A stretch of 64,000 nt of DNA from assembly GCF_013364215.1 (NCBI RefSeq), contig NZ_CP054923.1, positions 3,658,001 to 3,722,000 of the forward strand, read 5' to 3'. Shown here piece by piece: positions 45,259-54,196 of this stretch; the stretch's first letter is position 1; each line of letters opens with the position of its first letter. This DNA is from Verrucosispora sp. NA02020 (lineage in GTDB: Bacteria > Actinomycetota > Actinomycetes > Mycobacteriales > Micromonosporaceae). The notes below the pieces were generated by a model. It made no database searches and was not told the DNA's origin. It saw nothing but the letters and a program-made list of their open reading frames with translations. Made by a program: the position numbers and the translations under genes.

Positions 45259-46028
45259 GCGCCGGGCACGGTGAGGGACTCACCCGGCTGGAGGACGCGT
45301 ACCCGGGTGTCGGGGGAGATCCGTCGCGCGTGCCGGGCGAAGTCGTCGCCCGGCTGGAAGAACCGGTCCGGCCGGACCCGGTCGCACCCGATCGGCCAGA
45401 AGGTGCCGTAGTGGATCGGTACGGCCCACGCTGCCGCCACCCGCCGGGCGGTCTCGGCCGCGCCCTCCGGGTCGAGGTGGCCCGGGCCGAGTGTGGGTCC
45501 CCACCCGCCGACCGGGATCAGCGCCAGGTCGAGGGGGCCGAGCGAGTCCATCTCGGCGAAGAAGCCGGTGTCCCCGGCGAACCAGGTCCGCGCCCGCCCC
45601 TCGACGAGGTAGCCGATGGCCGGTGCCTGGTGCCGCGACCAGGGGCCGCGTCCGGCGGGGTGGGCGGCGGGCACGGCGGTGACGGTGACCTCGCCGATCG
45701 TGGTCGCCTCGCCGGGGGCCAACTCGGTGTACCGGTCGGCGGTCGCGCCCAGGCCCCGCCGCACCAGCGGCGCGGCCCCGGCCGGGAGGACGAGCCGCGT
45801 GTCCGGGGGCAGCCGGCGCAGCGACGCGAGGTCCAGGTGGTCGGCGTGCAGGTGCGAGACGAGTACGGCGTCCGGTGCGGCCGACAACCGGGGAGTGGGT
45901 CCCCGTCGCCGCCGCAGGTGGGCGAGCCGGTCGCGGAGCAGCGGGTCGGTGAGCAGTCGGGTGCCGGAGTCCTCGATCCACACGGTGCTGTGACCGTGCC
46001 AGGTCAGCTCGACCACACCGTCACCCAC
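45255..46028 (-). CDS. MBL-fold metal-dependent hydrolase (UlaG/YtnP-like)
   Basis: 257 residues from GTG 46028. Opens VELTWHGHSTVWIED, typical of the UlaG-like branch; metal motif HLHADHLD, then VTAVPAAHPAGRG, WFAGDTGF and the last ligand His in PIHYGTF. The start at 46028 follows GAGGGCGG and fits family length; an ATG at 46163 in the same frame would run through the operator region of the divergent GH43 gene. Substrate unknown; some relatives cleave phosphodiesters or N-acyl lipids. Coupled to the downstream DedA gene, hinting at lipid metabolism (inference). Confidence 0.83.
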   Translation of the reverse strand: MGDGVVELTWHGHSTVWIEDSGTRLLTDPLLRDRLAHLRRRRGPTPRLSAAPDAVLVSHLHADHLDLASLRRLPPDTRLVLPAGAAPLVRRGLGATADRYTELAPGEATTIGEVTVTAVPAAHPAGRGPWSRHQAPAIGYLVEGRARTWFAGDTGFFAEMDSLGPLDLALIPVGGWGPTLGPGHLDPEGAAETARRVAAAWAVPIHYGTFWPIGCDRVRPDRFFQPGDDFARHARRISPDTRVRVLQPGESLTVPGA

Positions 46029-46164
46029 CCCGCCCTCGACACGCCTGCCACCGTAACGGGTGCAGGTCTGCACCCCCTCGGCGGCCGTGGTGCGGGGCGG
46101 TGCCGGGCTCCCGCCCGACGCGCCAAGAGATAGATGCTCATCCTTGTCTGTGTGATCGCTCACA

Positions 46165-46250
46165 TGTTAGCGTTCGCATCGGTGGTGATGGTGAGCACGC
46201 CCTCTGCGGCTCTCCGGCGGGCAGCCGAGGAATTGATGTTGTCGCTAACA
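46165..46250. promoter_or_regulatory. Paired LacI-type operator candidates upstream of the second GH43 gene
   Basis: TGTTAGCGTTCGCA (46165-46178) has one good half-site, and TGTTGTCGCTAACA (46237-46250) matches TGTTAGCGCTAACA at 12 of 14 bases. Their centres are 72 bp apart. They resemble the site at 5371, suggesting common control of the two loci. The 320-bp gap 46029-46348 holds no gene otherwise. Confidence 0.65.
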
Positions 46251-46348
46251 CCGCCTCGGTCACGGTCGACCGGCACCGCTCGTCCCGCCGTTCCCGTCCC
46301 CGTACGGCTGGTCCGGCGAGCGCGCCACCACCGGAACAGGAGTCCGTT

Positions 46349-48190
46349 GTGAGCTTCGTGTCCGCGCTGCCGCGCAGCGCCAGAGCCAGACGTGGGATCG
46401 CCTGGCTGACGGTTCCCTTGATGATGGTGATCTTCTTCGCCGCTCCGGCGAAGGCGGACAATCCGCTCGTGCAGCACGTCTACACGGCCGACCCGGCGCC
46501 ACTGGTGCACAACGGCCGGGTCTACCTCTACACCGGACGCGACGAGGACGGCTCGACCTACTTCACCATGCGGGAGTGGCGGGTCTTCTCCTCGGCCGAC
46601 ATGGTGAACTGGACCGACCACGGGTCCCCGATGAACCTGGGGACGTTCGCCTGGGCCGACGCCAACGCGTGGGCCGGGCACGTGGTCCCCCGCAACGGCC
46701 AGTTCTACTGGTACGTGCCGGTGCGGCAACGCTCCAACGGGCAGATGGTGATCGGTGTCGGCGTCTCCAGCTCGCCGACCGGGCCGTTCCGCGACGCGTT
46801 GGGTCGGCCGCTGGTCGGCAACAACGAGATCGACCCGCACGCCTTCATCGACGACAACGGTCAGGCGTATCTCTACTGGGGCAACCCGAACCTGTGGTAC
46901 GTCCGGCTGAACTCGGACATGATCTCGTTCTCCGGCAGCCCGACCCAGATCCCGCTGACCACGGCCGGCTTCGGCACTCGCACCGGCAACGCGAGCCGAC
47001 CCACCCTCTACGAGGAGGGGCCGTGGGTCTACAAGCGCAACGGCGTCTACTACAACGTCTTCGCCGCCGAGTGCTGCTCGGAATTCATCGGCTACTCCAC
47101 CGCCCCCGGCCCGACCGGCCCGTGGACCTATCGGGGCACCGTCATGCCGAGGCAGGGCAGCAGCTTCACCAACCACCCCGGCATCATCGACTTCGCCGGG
47201 AACTCGTACTTCTTCTACCACAACGGCGCGCTGCCGGGCGGCGGCGGTTACACCAGGTCGGTGGCGGTGGAACGCTTCACCTACAACGCCGACGGGTCGA
47301 TCCCGACGATGAACATGACCACCGCCGGGCCGCCCCAGGTGGGCACGCTCAACCCGTACGTGACGCAGGAGGCCGAGACCATCGACTGGGCCAACGGCAT
47401 CGAGACCGAGGTGTCCAGCGAGGGTGGGATGAACGTCGGGTTCATCGAGAACGGCGACTGGATCCGGGTCAAGGGCGTCGCGTTCGGCACCGGCGCCTCG
47501 TCCTTCACCGCCCGGGTGGCCTCGGGCACCAGCGGCGGGACCATCGAGTTGCGGCTGGACAGCAGCACCGGCCCGCTGGTCGGGACCTGTGCCGTGCCGG
47601 GCACCGGGGGTTGGCAGAACTGGGCGAACACCACCTGCAACGTCAGCGGCGCCACCGGCACCCGCGACCTGTACCTGCGCTTCACCGGCGGCAGCGGCTA
47701 CCTGTTCAACATGAACAACTGGCGTTTCACCGGCGGCACCGGCACCGGCGGCAACCTGGTCACCAACGGCGACATGGAGAGCGGCACGACCGGCTGGACG
47801 GTCTTCGGCGCCGGCACGCTGGCGTCGAACACCAGCGTGGTCCGGGGCGGCACGCGCTCGCTGCTGCACTCGGGGCGTACCGCGTCGTGGAACGGCCCCA
47901 GCCAGGACGTGACGTCGAAGCTGACCAACGGCCGCACGTACACCACGACGCTCTGGGTGCGGTCGCAGAGCGGCACCCCGTCGGTGCGCCCGACGCTGGC
48001 GGTGACCGCCGACGGCACCACGAACTACGTGCAGCTCACCCCGGCGGCGACGGTGAACGCGAACGGTTGGACCCAGCTCACCGGCACCGCCACGGTGTCG
48101 TGGAGCGGCAGTCTGACCGGTGCCCGCCTCTATGTCGAGACGGCAGCGGGCACCGACGGCCTGTACCTGGACGACGTGTCGTTCCAGTGA
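46349..48190 (+). CDS. Secreted GH43 glycosidase with CBM6 and a C-terminal CBM4/22-like module
   Basis: 613 residues from GTG with CAGGAG upstream. The signal peptide has core IAWLTVPLMMVIFFAAPAKA. GH43 domain (about 36-330): base Asp in YTADPAPLVHNG, pKa Asp in EIDPHAFIDD, acid Glu in YEEGPWVYKRNG. A CBM6-like module (about 335-465) begins QEAETIDWANGIETE and shows FIENGDWIRVKGVAFG and NMNNWRFTG; a carbohydrate-binding beta-sandwich follows (NLVTNGDMESGTTGWTVFGAGTLASN ... LYLDDVSFQ). Layout and residues match XynD-type arabinoxylan arabinofuranohydrolases or xylosidases; exact specificity is open. Controlled by the LacI-type sites upstream. Confidence 0.9.
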   Translation: MSFVSALPRSARARRGIAWLTVPLMMVIFFAAPAKADNPLVQHVYTADPAPLVHNGRVYLYTGRDEDGSTYFTMREWRVFSSADMVNWTDHGSPMNLGTFAWADANAWAGHVVPRNGQFYWYVPVRQRSNGQMVIGVGVSSSPTGPFRDALGRPLVGNNEIDPHAFIDDNGQAYLYWGNPNLWYVRLNSDMISFSGSPTQIPLTTAGFGTRTGNASRPTLYEEGPWVYKRNGVYYNVFAAECCSEFIGYSTAPGPTGPWTYRGTVMPRQGSSFTNHPGIIDFAGNSYFFYHNGALPGGGGYTRSVAVERFTYNADGSIPTMNMTTAGPPQVGTLNPYVTQEAETIDWANGIETEVSSEGGMNVGFIENGDWIRVKGVAFGTGASSFTARVASGTSGGTIELRLDSSTGPLVGTCAVPGTGGWQNWANTTCNVSGATGTRDLYLRFTGGSGYLFNMNNWRFTGGTGTGGNLVTNGDMESGTTGWTVFGAGTLASNTSVVRGGTRSLLHSGRTASWNGPSQDVTSKLTNGRTYTTTLWVRSQSGTPSVRPTLAVTADGTTNYVQLTPAATVNANGWTQLTGTATVSWSGSLTGARLYVETAAGTDGLYLDDVSFQ

Positions 48191-48198
48191 GCCGCACG

Positions 48199-48229
48199 CC
48201 GTGGGCCCGGCCGCCGACCGGGCCCACGG
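48199..48229. terminator. Bidirectional terminator
   Basis: Perfect 12-bp stem CCGTGGGCCCGG (48199-48210) / complement 48218-48229, loop 7 nt, between converging genes. Confidence 0.8.
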
Positions 48230-48238
48230 TAGTGCCTC

Positions 48239-48604
48239 TCAGCGGGCGTCGAGCCGGGCGAGCAGGGTCTTGGGCGCCACCACCCGGTACCCGTCCTCGA
48301 CGACCTCGGCGAGTTCGGTCTCGTCCACACCGGTGTCGAGGCGTACGCCCACCCAGCCCCGATGCCCCACATAGGGCGGACGGAAGTAGGTCTGCGGGGC
48401 GGACGCGATCAGCTCCTCTGCCGAGCCCGGTGGCGCGGCGCACCACAGGTGCGGGAAGTCGTTCTGGTGATGGCCGTCCGGCCACACCTGGGCGAAGGAC
48501 TTCTTGCCCCGGATGAACCAGGCCGGCGTGCCGTGGCTCGGGCGTTCGGTGACCTCGGGCAGGTCCAGGCAGACCCTTCGGATGGTCGCCACCAAGTCGG
48601 TCAT
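48239..48604 (-). CDS. MmcQ/YjbR-family protein (second copy)
   Basis: 121 residues from ATG 48604 (an ATG at 48622 is in frame; neither has a clear ribosome site). Family features: VCLDLPEVTERPSHGTPAWFIRGKKSFAQVWPDGHHQ, ASAPQTYFRPPYVGHRGWVGVRL and DETELAEVVEDGYRVVAPKTLLARL. It is of the YjbR branch with the HGTPAW motif, distinct from the copy at 38156. Role unknown. Confidence 0.85.
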   Translation of the reverse strand: MTDLVATIRRVCLDLPEVTERPSHGTPAWFIRGKKSFAQVWPDGHHQNDFPHLWCAAPPGSAEELIASAPQTYFRPPYVGHRGWVGVRLDTGVDETELAEVVEDGYRVVAPKTLLARLDAR

Positions 48605-48860
48605 CGATACACCGTACGGCACCCGGAGGCCGGGACCGGCGAACGCCTCGCGACCCGCACCAGCGGGCCGATGCCCCGCCGGCAGCCCGCGCCGTGCTCG
48701 ACAGACTTTGGGACCCCGGACCGGATCCGCCCCGGCCGACTACTGCCCTGCGAGGGGGGAACCACTCGGAGAGCAGCGACGTGACTCCGGCCGGTGAGCG
48801 ACAAGTGGACGGGTGACGCGGACGCGGACGGGTGAGGCGGCGCGGGGAGCGGCCGGAGCC

Positions 48861-49610
48861 TCAGCGACCCGGCGCGGGCCCGGTGATCTGGTGGTGCAGC
48901 CGGTCGAGCCGGTCGAGCACGTCGAGCATCATGATCCGGAGCGAGGCGGTGTCCGCGTCCCGGTCCGTGGTCACCCGGCCGAAGGTCGCACCGTAGTAGA
49001 GCGCGGACAGGACGGCGGGGGTGACCACCTCGGTGACCCCCACGTCCCGCAGTACCGCACCGGCGGTGCCGTCATCGGTGGTCAGCCCGAGCAGCAGGTG
49101 GCTGCCGGCGATGGTGGCGGACCCGTGTGCGGCGGCCTGGGTGGCGGCCGTGGTCAACGTCGTGCGGGCGCCGGTGCCCAACGTGGGTGGCGTCGCCCCG
49201 CCGTTCCGTCGCGAGGCGCGGGACCGGCCCGGCCGACGGCCGACGGCTCCGTCGATCGCGGCCTGGATCGAGGCGGCCGAGAAGCCGAGCAGCTCGACGG
49301 CGTTCAGCACCAGGCTCTCGCCCTCGTCGAGGAACGCCTGGAGCAGGTCGACCGGTTCGACGAGCGCCGCCCCGCGAGCCGCCGCGACGTCGTACGCCTG
49401 GCGCAGGATCGCCGCGACGTGGTGGTTGGGCGGCGGTGCCAGGTCGACCGGCTCGGGCAGCGCGAGGTCGGCGACCGCGTCGTGCGCGGCCCGGTCGACG
49501 CCGTCGAGCGCCTGGGCAAGCGCGGCCTGGCAGATCCGCGAGACCGGCAACCGGGCCTGGCGTACCCGCTCGGCGAGCGCGTCGGGCAGGTACACGTTGA
49601 TTTTGGGCAT
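48861..49610 (-). CDS. RHH-type DNA-binding plus Clp N-domain protein
   Basis: 249 residues from ATG 49610. Residues 1-40 (MPKINVYLPDALAERVRQA, PVSRICQAALAQAL) have the strand-helix-helix form of ribbon-helix-helix repressors. The rest holds two Clp N-terminal repeat regions: LAPPPNHHVAAILRQAYDVAAARGAALVEPVDLLQAFLDEGES and LTTAATQAAAHGSATIAGSHLLLGLTTDDGTAGAVLRDVGV. There is no AAA ATPase part. ClpN repeats bind peptides or substrates, so this could be a regulator tuned by a peptide or protein ligand (inference). It is divergent from the leader-peptide operon, with CCCTAG direct repeats in the shared promoter region as a possible binding site. The frame is open upstream to 49934, but no similarity supports that. 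Confidence 0.8.
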   Translation of the reverse strand: MPKINVYLPDALAERVRQARLPVSRICQAALAQALDGVDRAAHDAVADLALPEPVDLAPPPNHHVAAILRQAYDVAAARGAALVEPVDLLQAFLDEGESLVLNAVELLGFSAASIQAAIDGAVGRRPGRSRASRRNGGATPPTLGTGARTTLTTAATQAAAHGSATIAGSHLLLGLTTDDGTAGAVLRDVGVTEVVTPAVLSALYYGATFGRVTTDRDADTASLRIMMLDVLDRLDRLHHQITGPAPGR

Positions 49611-49700
49611 GTGGGTCCTGTCGGGGCGGGAGTGGGGCGGGAACGGGGCCGCAGTCGGGGTGTGGTCGGGGCTGGGGTGCAGGTCACAGCGTCCACCGGC

Positions 49701-49730
49701 TTGATCTCCTGCAAATCCTAGGGGCATACT
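49701..49730 (+). promoter_or_regulatory. Promoter of the leader peptide and aldolase/ABC operon
   Basis: TTGATC (49701-49706) and CATACT (49725-49730) are 18 bp apart, 4 of 6 matches each to the vegetative consensus. A start point 7 nt downstream falls on the A of the leader-peptide ATG at 49737, giving a leaderless mRNA. The CTAGGG direct repeats at 49718-49735 overlap the -10 box and could be a repressor site. Confidence 0.6.
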
Positions 49731-49736
49731 AGGGTT

Positions 49737-49811
49737 ATGCCAACGCCGCTGACCGCCCGCCGCGCGGTCGACTACGGTCGCACCGGCAGCGCGCTCTGTC
49801 CCTGCCGCTGA
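49737..49811 (+). CDS. Cysteine-containing leader peptide (putative attenuator)
   Basis: 24 residues, ending ...SALCPCR then stop. The pattern LTARRAVDYGRTGSALC matches the actinobacterial leader-peptide family that precedes sulfur-related transporters and cysteine genes, with Cys codons close to the stop. There is no ribosome site and the ATG appears to be at the transcription start, so it would be translated as a leaderless message. When Cys-tRNA is low, ribosomes would stall at the two Cys codons and alter expression of the operon starting 149 bp later. The role is inferred from the family; I have not drawn a defined alternative hairpin. Confidence 0.8.
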   Translation: MPTPLTARRAVDYGRTGSALCPCR

Positions 49812-49960
49812 CCCGGCCGCAGATCGCCGAGGGCCCGCGCCACGGCATTCCCCCACCCCACGCACCGGTACACGCACGCGTCCGACCTCGGACGCTGCCT
49901 TCGCCTGCCCGCCGCACGGTGCGTCGACCGGCACCCCGACAACGACAAGGCAGTGACGTC

Positions 49961-50707
49961 ATGACTGAGCACATCCCCACCCCCTCGGCACTGCGGGACG
50001 CACCCTTCGGTGCCGACGAACTGGCCGCCGCCCGGACCGACCTCACCACCGGCATCAACCGGATCTTCGCCGCCTCGGCGATGTCCGCCAGCGGACACGG
50101 CAACATCAGCGTCCGGCTGCCGGGCCACCACGACCTGCTCGCGATCAACGCCGGTGAGCTGCTGCGCCCGTGGCCCGCCGACGACCTGCGCGTCGGCGTA
50201 CCCGCTCTGCGGACCGTCAACGACGAGGTCGTCGTGGTGAACCTCGACGGCGAGGTGCTGTTCGGCACGCCCAGCCCGTCGGTGGCCGCCATCCTCACCA
50301 TGCACGTCGGCGTCTACCGCACCCGCCCGGACGTGGCCGCCGTCATCCACACCCACTCGCCCTACGCCACCAGCTACGCCCTCGCCTCGACCAGCCTGCC
50401 CGCCCGGTACGAGGCGTTGCTGGTGCACGGCCAGGCCGTCGACGTCCCGGTCGCACCCTGGGCACCGCGTGGCACCGCCGACGCGGTACGCGCCATCGCC
50501 GACACCTACCGGGCCCACCCCGACACCTACGGCGTCCTGCTCGGCAACCACGGCCTGCTCGTCGCCGGGGACGACGCGAAGCACGCGGCGAGCCTGGTGG
50601 TGGCGATCGAGGAGGCGGCCGTGTCGAGCGTCGGCGCCCAGCCGCTCGGCGGGCCGGTGCCCTTCCCGGAGCACGTCCGCGACCTCGACCTGCGTCTGCG
50701 CTTCTGA
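49961..50707 (+). CDS. Class II aldolase/adducin-family protein
   Basis: 248 residues. Zinc-site and fold motifs are present: ASGHGNISVRLPG near the N-terminus, VAAVIHTHSPYATSYAL (two metal His) and GVLLGNHGLLVAG (third His). This family includes fuculose-phosphate aldolases, ribulose-phosphate epimerases and methylthioribulose-phosphate dehydratase. The last is a sulfur-salvage enzyme, which is of interest given the leader peptide, but the sequence does not decide among them. It is the first structural gene of the operon; weak AAGG lies upstream of the ATG. Confidence 0.85.
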   Translation: MTEHIPTPSALRDAPFGADELAAARTDLTTGINRIFAASAMSASGHGNISVRLPGHHDLLAINAGELLRPWPADDLRVGVPALRTVNDEVVVVNLDGEVLFGTPSPSVAAILTMHVGVYRTRPDVAAVIHTHSPYATSYALASTSLPARYEALLVHGQAVDVPVAPWAPRGTADAVRAIADTYRAHPDTYGVLLGNHGLLVAGDDAKHAASLVVAIEEAAVSSVGAQPLGGPVPFPEHVRDLDLRLRF

Positions 50708-50743
50708 CCGACCCCGTTCACCCCCTGAGAATCGAGACAGAGC

Positions 50744-51763
50744 ATGTTCCGTACCACCCGGACCCTCCGGCACGTACCCGCCACACCCGCCCTTCGTCGC
50801 GGCCTGGCCGGCGTCCTCGCCGCCACGCTGCTGACCAGCGCCCTCGCGGCCTGCTCCGCCGCCGACGACTCCGCCGACGCGGCCAGCGGCACGGACGGCC
50901 TGACCACGGTCCGGCTGGCCTCCGCGCCGCTCGGACACCTCGCCCCGATCTACCTCGCCCAGGACAACGGGATCTTTGCCAGGCACGGCCTGCGGGTCGA
51001 GGTGGACACCCAGACCTCCGACCTGACCTCGGTGCCGTCGGTGCTGGCCGGCAAGGTGGACTTCGCCACCGGCGACCTCACCACGCTGATCGTGGCGCGT
51101 ACCCAGGGGCTGGACGTCAAGGCGGTGGTGCCCGCGTCGGCGTCGACCGGCAAGGCCGGTGCGGACTACGGCGCGCTCGTGGTGGCCGGCGACTCCGGCA
51201 TCACCAGCCCCAAGCAGCTCGAAGGCAAGACGGTGGCGGTGAACATCCTGACCAACATCGCGGCGGCTGCCGCCCGCGAGGCGGTCCGCACCGCCGGTGG
51301 CGACTCCGACTCGGTGAAGCTGGTCGAGATCCCGTTCCCGCAGGTCCCGGCCGCGATCAGTGAGGGCCGGGTGGACGGCGCCTGGGTGGTCGAGCCGTTC
51401 CTGTCGGCGGCCAAGGCGCAGGGCGCGGTGCCGATCGGCTGGGGCTTCACCGACCTGGCCGAGGACCTCACCGTCTCCGCCTGGTACACCTCGGGCACCT
51501 ACATCGGGCAGCGCCCGGAGGTCGTCTCGGCCTTCCGCGACGCGATCCGGGAGGCGTACGCGTACGCCCGCGAGCACGAGGAGGAGGTGCGCGCGAAGAT
51601 CCCCACCTTCACCCAGATCAGCCCCGAGGTGGCGAACAGCATCACCATCACCGGCTGGCGGGACGAGGTGAGCCGGCAGGCCGCCGAGAAGCTGGCCGGG
51701 TACGCCCAACGCGACGGTCTGATCAGCACCACGCCGAACCTCGACGAGCTGATCCTGCCGTGA
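50744..51763 (+). CDS. ABC substrate-binding lipoprotein, SsuA/NMT1 type
   Basis: 339 residues. The lipobox is LTSALAAC (Cys near residue 36), followed by a family domain opening TTVRLASAPLGHLAPIYLAQDNGIFARHGLRVEV, then ADYGALVVAGDSGITSPKQLEGKTVAVN and RVDGAWVVEPFLSAA. These are marks of periplasmic proteins for sulfonates, taurine, nitrate or thiamine-precursor type ligands. With a Cys leader peptide upstream, a sulfonate or other organosulfur compound is favoured (inference). Overlaps the first permease by 4 nt. Confidence 0.9.
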   Translation: MFRTTRTLRHVPATPALRRGLAGVLAATLLTSALAACSAADDSADAASGTDGLTTVRLASAPLGHLAPIYLAQDNGIFARHGLRVEVDTQTSDLTSVPSVLAGKVDFATGDLTTLIVARTQGLDVKAVVPASASTGKAGADYGALVVAGDSGITSPKQLEGKTVAVNILTNIAAAAAREAVRTAGGDSDSVKLVEIPFPQVPAAISEGRVDGAWVVEPFLSAAKAQGAVPIGWGFTDLAEDLTVSAWYTSGTYIGQRPEVVSAFRDAIREAYAYAREHEEEVRAKIPTFTQISPEVANSITITGWRDEVSRQAAEKLAGYAQRDGLISTTPNLDELILP

Positions 51764-52581
51764 CCACGAGCAGCCGCGTGCCGGCCCCCACCCGGGGGTC
51801 GGCCGGCGGCCCGGTCGCCGGTCGCCGGCTGCTCGGCGTGGTCGGGCTGCTGGTCGCGGCGGCCGGGTACGAGGCGGTGACCCGCACGTTCTTCTCGCCG
51901 CTGCACGTGCCACCGCTCTCCGCCGTCGCCCCGGAGGCGCTCCGCCTGCTCACCGAGGCCCGGTTCTGGACGGCGACCGGCCGCACCCTGCTGGCCGTCG
52001 CGTCCGGCCTGGTGATCGCCGTGGTGGCCGGGATCGTCGTCGGTTTCGCCATCGGCTCGGTCCCGTGGCTGTTGCGGGTCACCTCGTCCACCCTGGACTT
52101 CCTGCGCCCGGTCCCGTCGATCGTGTTGATCCCGGTGCTGGTCCTGGTGCTGGACGTCGCCCAGATCACCGTCCTGCTCGTCGCCGTCTCGTGCTTCTGG
52201 ATCGTGCTGTTCCAGGTGTTGTACGGGCTGCGCGACGTGGACCGGGTGGCCGTGGACACCGCCCGCAGCCTGCGACTGGGCCCGCTGGCCCGGGTCGTCC
52301 ACGTCACCTGGCCGTCGGTGCTGCCGTACCTCGGCACCGCGCTGCGGTTGATCGTCTCGGTGGCGCTCGCGCTGGCCGTCACCGGCGGACTGGTGATGGG
52401 CGCCGCCGGTCTCGGCGAGCTGATCTGGCGCAGCCAGGAGTCCGGCGAGTTCACCGGCATGTACGCGCTGGTGCTGCTGACCGGCGGGGTGGGGATCCTG
52501 CTCGACCTGGGCGCCCGCCTGGCCGAACGCCGGCTGCTGCACTGGCACGTGGCGACCCGGCGGGAGGTGGCGACCGGATGA
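51760..52581 (+). CDS. ABC permease, SsuC/TauC type
   Basis: 273 residues with about six hydrophobic segments. ATPase-docking EAA-type loop: AVDTARSLRLGPLARVVHVTWPSVLPYLGTALR. Starts at GTG overlapping the binding-protein stop (GTGA) and ends overlapping the second permease. Two separate permeases with one ATPase suggest a heterodimeric channel, unlike the SsuC homodimer. Confidence 0.9.
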   Translation: MTTSSRVPAPTRGSAGGPVAGRRLLGVVGLLVAAAGYEAVTRTFFSPLHVPPLSAVAPEALRLLTEARFWTATGRTLLAVASGLVIAVVAGIVVGFAIGSVPWLLRVTSSTLDFLRPVPSIVLIPVLVLVLDVAQITVLLVAVSCFWIVLFQVLYGLRDVDRVAVDTARSLRLGPLARVVHVTWPSVLPYLGTALRLIVSVALALAVTGGLVMGAAGLGELIWRSQESGEFTGMYALVLLTGGVGILLDLGARLAERRLLHWHVATRREVATG

Positions 52582-53387
52582 CCGGCCCACGATCCGTCCC
52601 GCTGCGTACCGGCCTGGCCCGGGGGGCCTCCGCCGTCGGATTCGCGCTGGGGCTGCCGGTGCTGCTGTTCACCCTCTGGTGGGTGCTCAGCGCGGACAGC
52701 ACCACCATCTTCCTGCCGCCGCTGCGCCGCATCGTCGAGGCGTTCGGTCAGGTCTGGCTCTCCGACGTCTTCGTCCGCGACGTGGTGCCGAGCCTGCGTC
52801 GGCTCGCCACCGGCTACGCCGCAGCGCTGGTGATCGGCGTCGGCGTCGGCTACGTGGTCGGCCGCTGGTCGGTGGTACGCGCACTGACCGGCCCGATCCT
52901 CGCCTACTTCCGGGTGCTCCCGGCACCGGTGATGATCCCGGTGCTGCTGGTCGCGGTCGGCATCGGCGACGCCACGAAACTGATCGTCATCGTGCTGGGC
53001 GCGGTCTGGCCGATCCTGCTGAACACCGCCGACGGCGTACGGGCCGTGGACCAGGTCCACCTGGAGACCGCCGCCGCGTACCGGCTGCCGGGCTGGACCC
53101 GGCACGGCCTGATCCTGCGTGCCGCGAGCCCGCAGGTCTTCGCCGGTGCCCGCCAGGCGCTGGGCATCTCGCTCATCGTCATGGTGGTCAGCGAGATGCT
53201 GATGAGCACCGACGGCCTCGGTTTCACCGTGATCCGGTTCCAGCGCACCTTCGCCATCCCGCAGATGTGGAGCGGCGTACTCCTGCTCGGCCTGCTCGGC
53301 TTCGCCCTGGCGAAGGTCTTCGAGCTGGTCGAGCGGCGTGCCCTGCGGTGGCACCGAGGCGCCACCGGACGAGAGGAGTCATCGTGA
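52578..53387 (+). CDS. ABC permease, SsuC/TauC type (second)
   Basis: 269 residues, similar topology to the preceding permease. Its cytoplasmic loop is HLETAAAYRLPGWTRHGLILRAASPQVFAGARQAL. ATGA overlap with the first permease and GTGA overlap with the ATPase gene show tight coupling. GAGAGGAG inside its 3' end serves the ATPase start. Confidence 0.9.
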   Translation: MTGPRSVPLRTGLARGASAVGFALGLPVLLFTLWWVLSADSTTIFLPPLRRIVEAFGQVWLSDVFVRDVVPSLRRLATGYAAALVIGVGVGYVVGRWSVVRALTGPILAYFRVLPAPVMIPVLLVAVGIGDATKLIVIVLGAVWPILLNTADGVRAVDQVHLETAAAYRLPGWTRHGLILRAASPQVFAGARQALGISLIVMVVSEMLMSTDGLGFTVIRFQRTFAIPQMWSGVLLLGLLGFALAKVFELVERRALRWHRGATGREESS

Positions 53388-54196
53388 CAGTCGGACCCGA
53401 CCTGCTGCGGATCGTCGCGCTGGGCAAGTCGTACCGGGCCCGGGAACGCACCGTGGACGCCCTGGCCGGGGTGAGCCTCACGGTCGGCGACGGCGAGTTC
53501 GTCACCGTCGTCGGGCCGTCCGGCTGCGGCAAGACCACGCTGCTGAAGATCGTCGCCGGGCTGCTGCCCGCCTCGACCGGCGAGGTGTACCTGGCCGGGC
53601 AGCGGGTGACCGAGCCGCCGGCCGACCTGGGCGTGGTCTTCCAGGAGTACGGCCGCAGCCTGTTCGCCTGGAAGACGGTGCAGCAGAACGTCGAGCTGCC
53701 GCTACGGCACCGGGGCATCGGTCGCGCCGCACGCCGGGAGGCGGTCGCCGAGGCGCTCGACGCGGTCGGGCTGGGCCAGACGGCACGGGCGTACCCGTGG
53801 CAGCTCTCCGGCGGCATGCAGCAACGGGTCGCCATCGCCCGCGCGATCGCGTACCGGCCCCGGCTGCTGTTGATGGACGAGCCCTTCTCCGCGGTCGACG
53901 CCCAGACCCGCGGTGAACTGGAGGATCTGCTGGCCACGCTCTGGCGGCGGTACGCGATGACCGTCCTGTTCGTCACGCACGACATCGACGAGGCGGTGTA
54001 CCTCGGCCAGCGGGTCGTCGTCCTCGGTGCCGCCCCGACCGGCGTCGTCGCCGAGTTCCCGGTCGATCTGCCGGCGGACCGCGACCAGCTCGGCACCCGC
54101 TCCTCGGCCCGCTTCGGCGAACTGCGTGCCCAGGTCTACGCGCGGGTCCGCCGCGCACCCGAACCCGAAACCCCGCGAGCAGAGGTGACCCGATGA
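53384..54196 (+). CDS. ABC transporter ATPase, SsuB/TauB type
   Basis: 270 residues. Walker A GPSGCGKTT, Q-loop VVFQEYGRSLFAWKTV, signature LSGGMQQRVAIARAIA, Walker B RLLLMDEPFSAVD and H-loop FVTHDIDEAVYLG all intact. The QEYGRSLFAW Q-loop is typical of the nitrate/sulfonate/taurine branch. Powers import by the two permeases preceding it; both ends overlap neighbours by 4 nt. Confidence 0.93.
   Translation: MTVGPDLLRIVALGKSYRARERTVDALAGVSLTVGDGEFVTVVGPSGCGKTTLLKIVAGLLPASTGEVYLAGQRVTEPPADLGVVFQEYGRSLFAWKTVQQNVELPLRHRGIGRAARREAVAEALDAVGLGQTARAYPWQLSGGMQQRVAIARAIAYRPRLLLMDEPFSAVDAQTRGELEDLLATLWRRYAMTVLFVTHDIDEAVYLGQRVVVLGAAPTGVVAEFPVDLPADRDQLGTRSSARFGELRAQVYARVRRAPEPETPRAEVTR

Noticed and set aside
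46029..46163. Longer N-terminus for the MBL hydrolase starting at 46163
   Set aside because: It would cross the operator-like region, has no ribosome site, and adds residues that the family does not have; GTG 46028 fits better.
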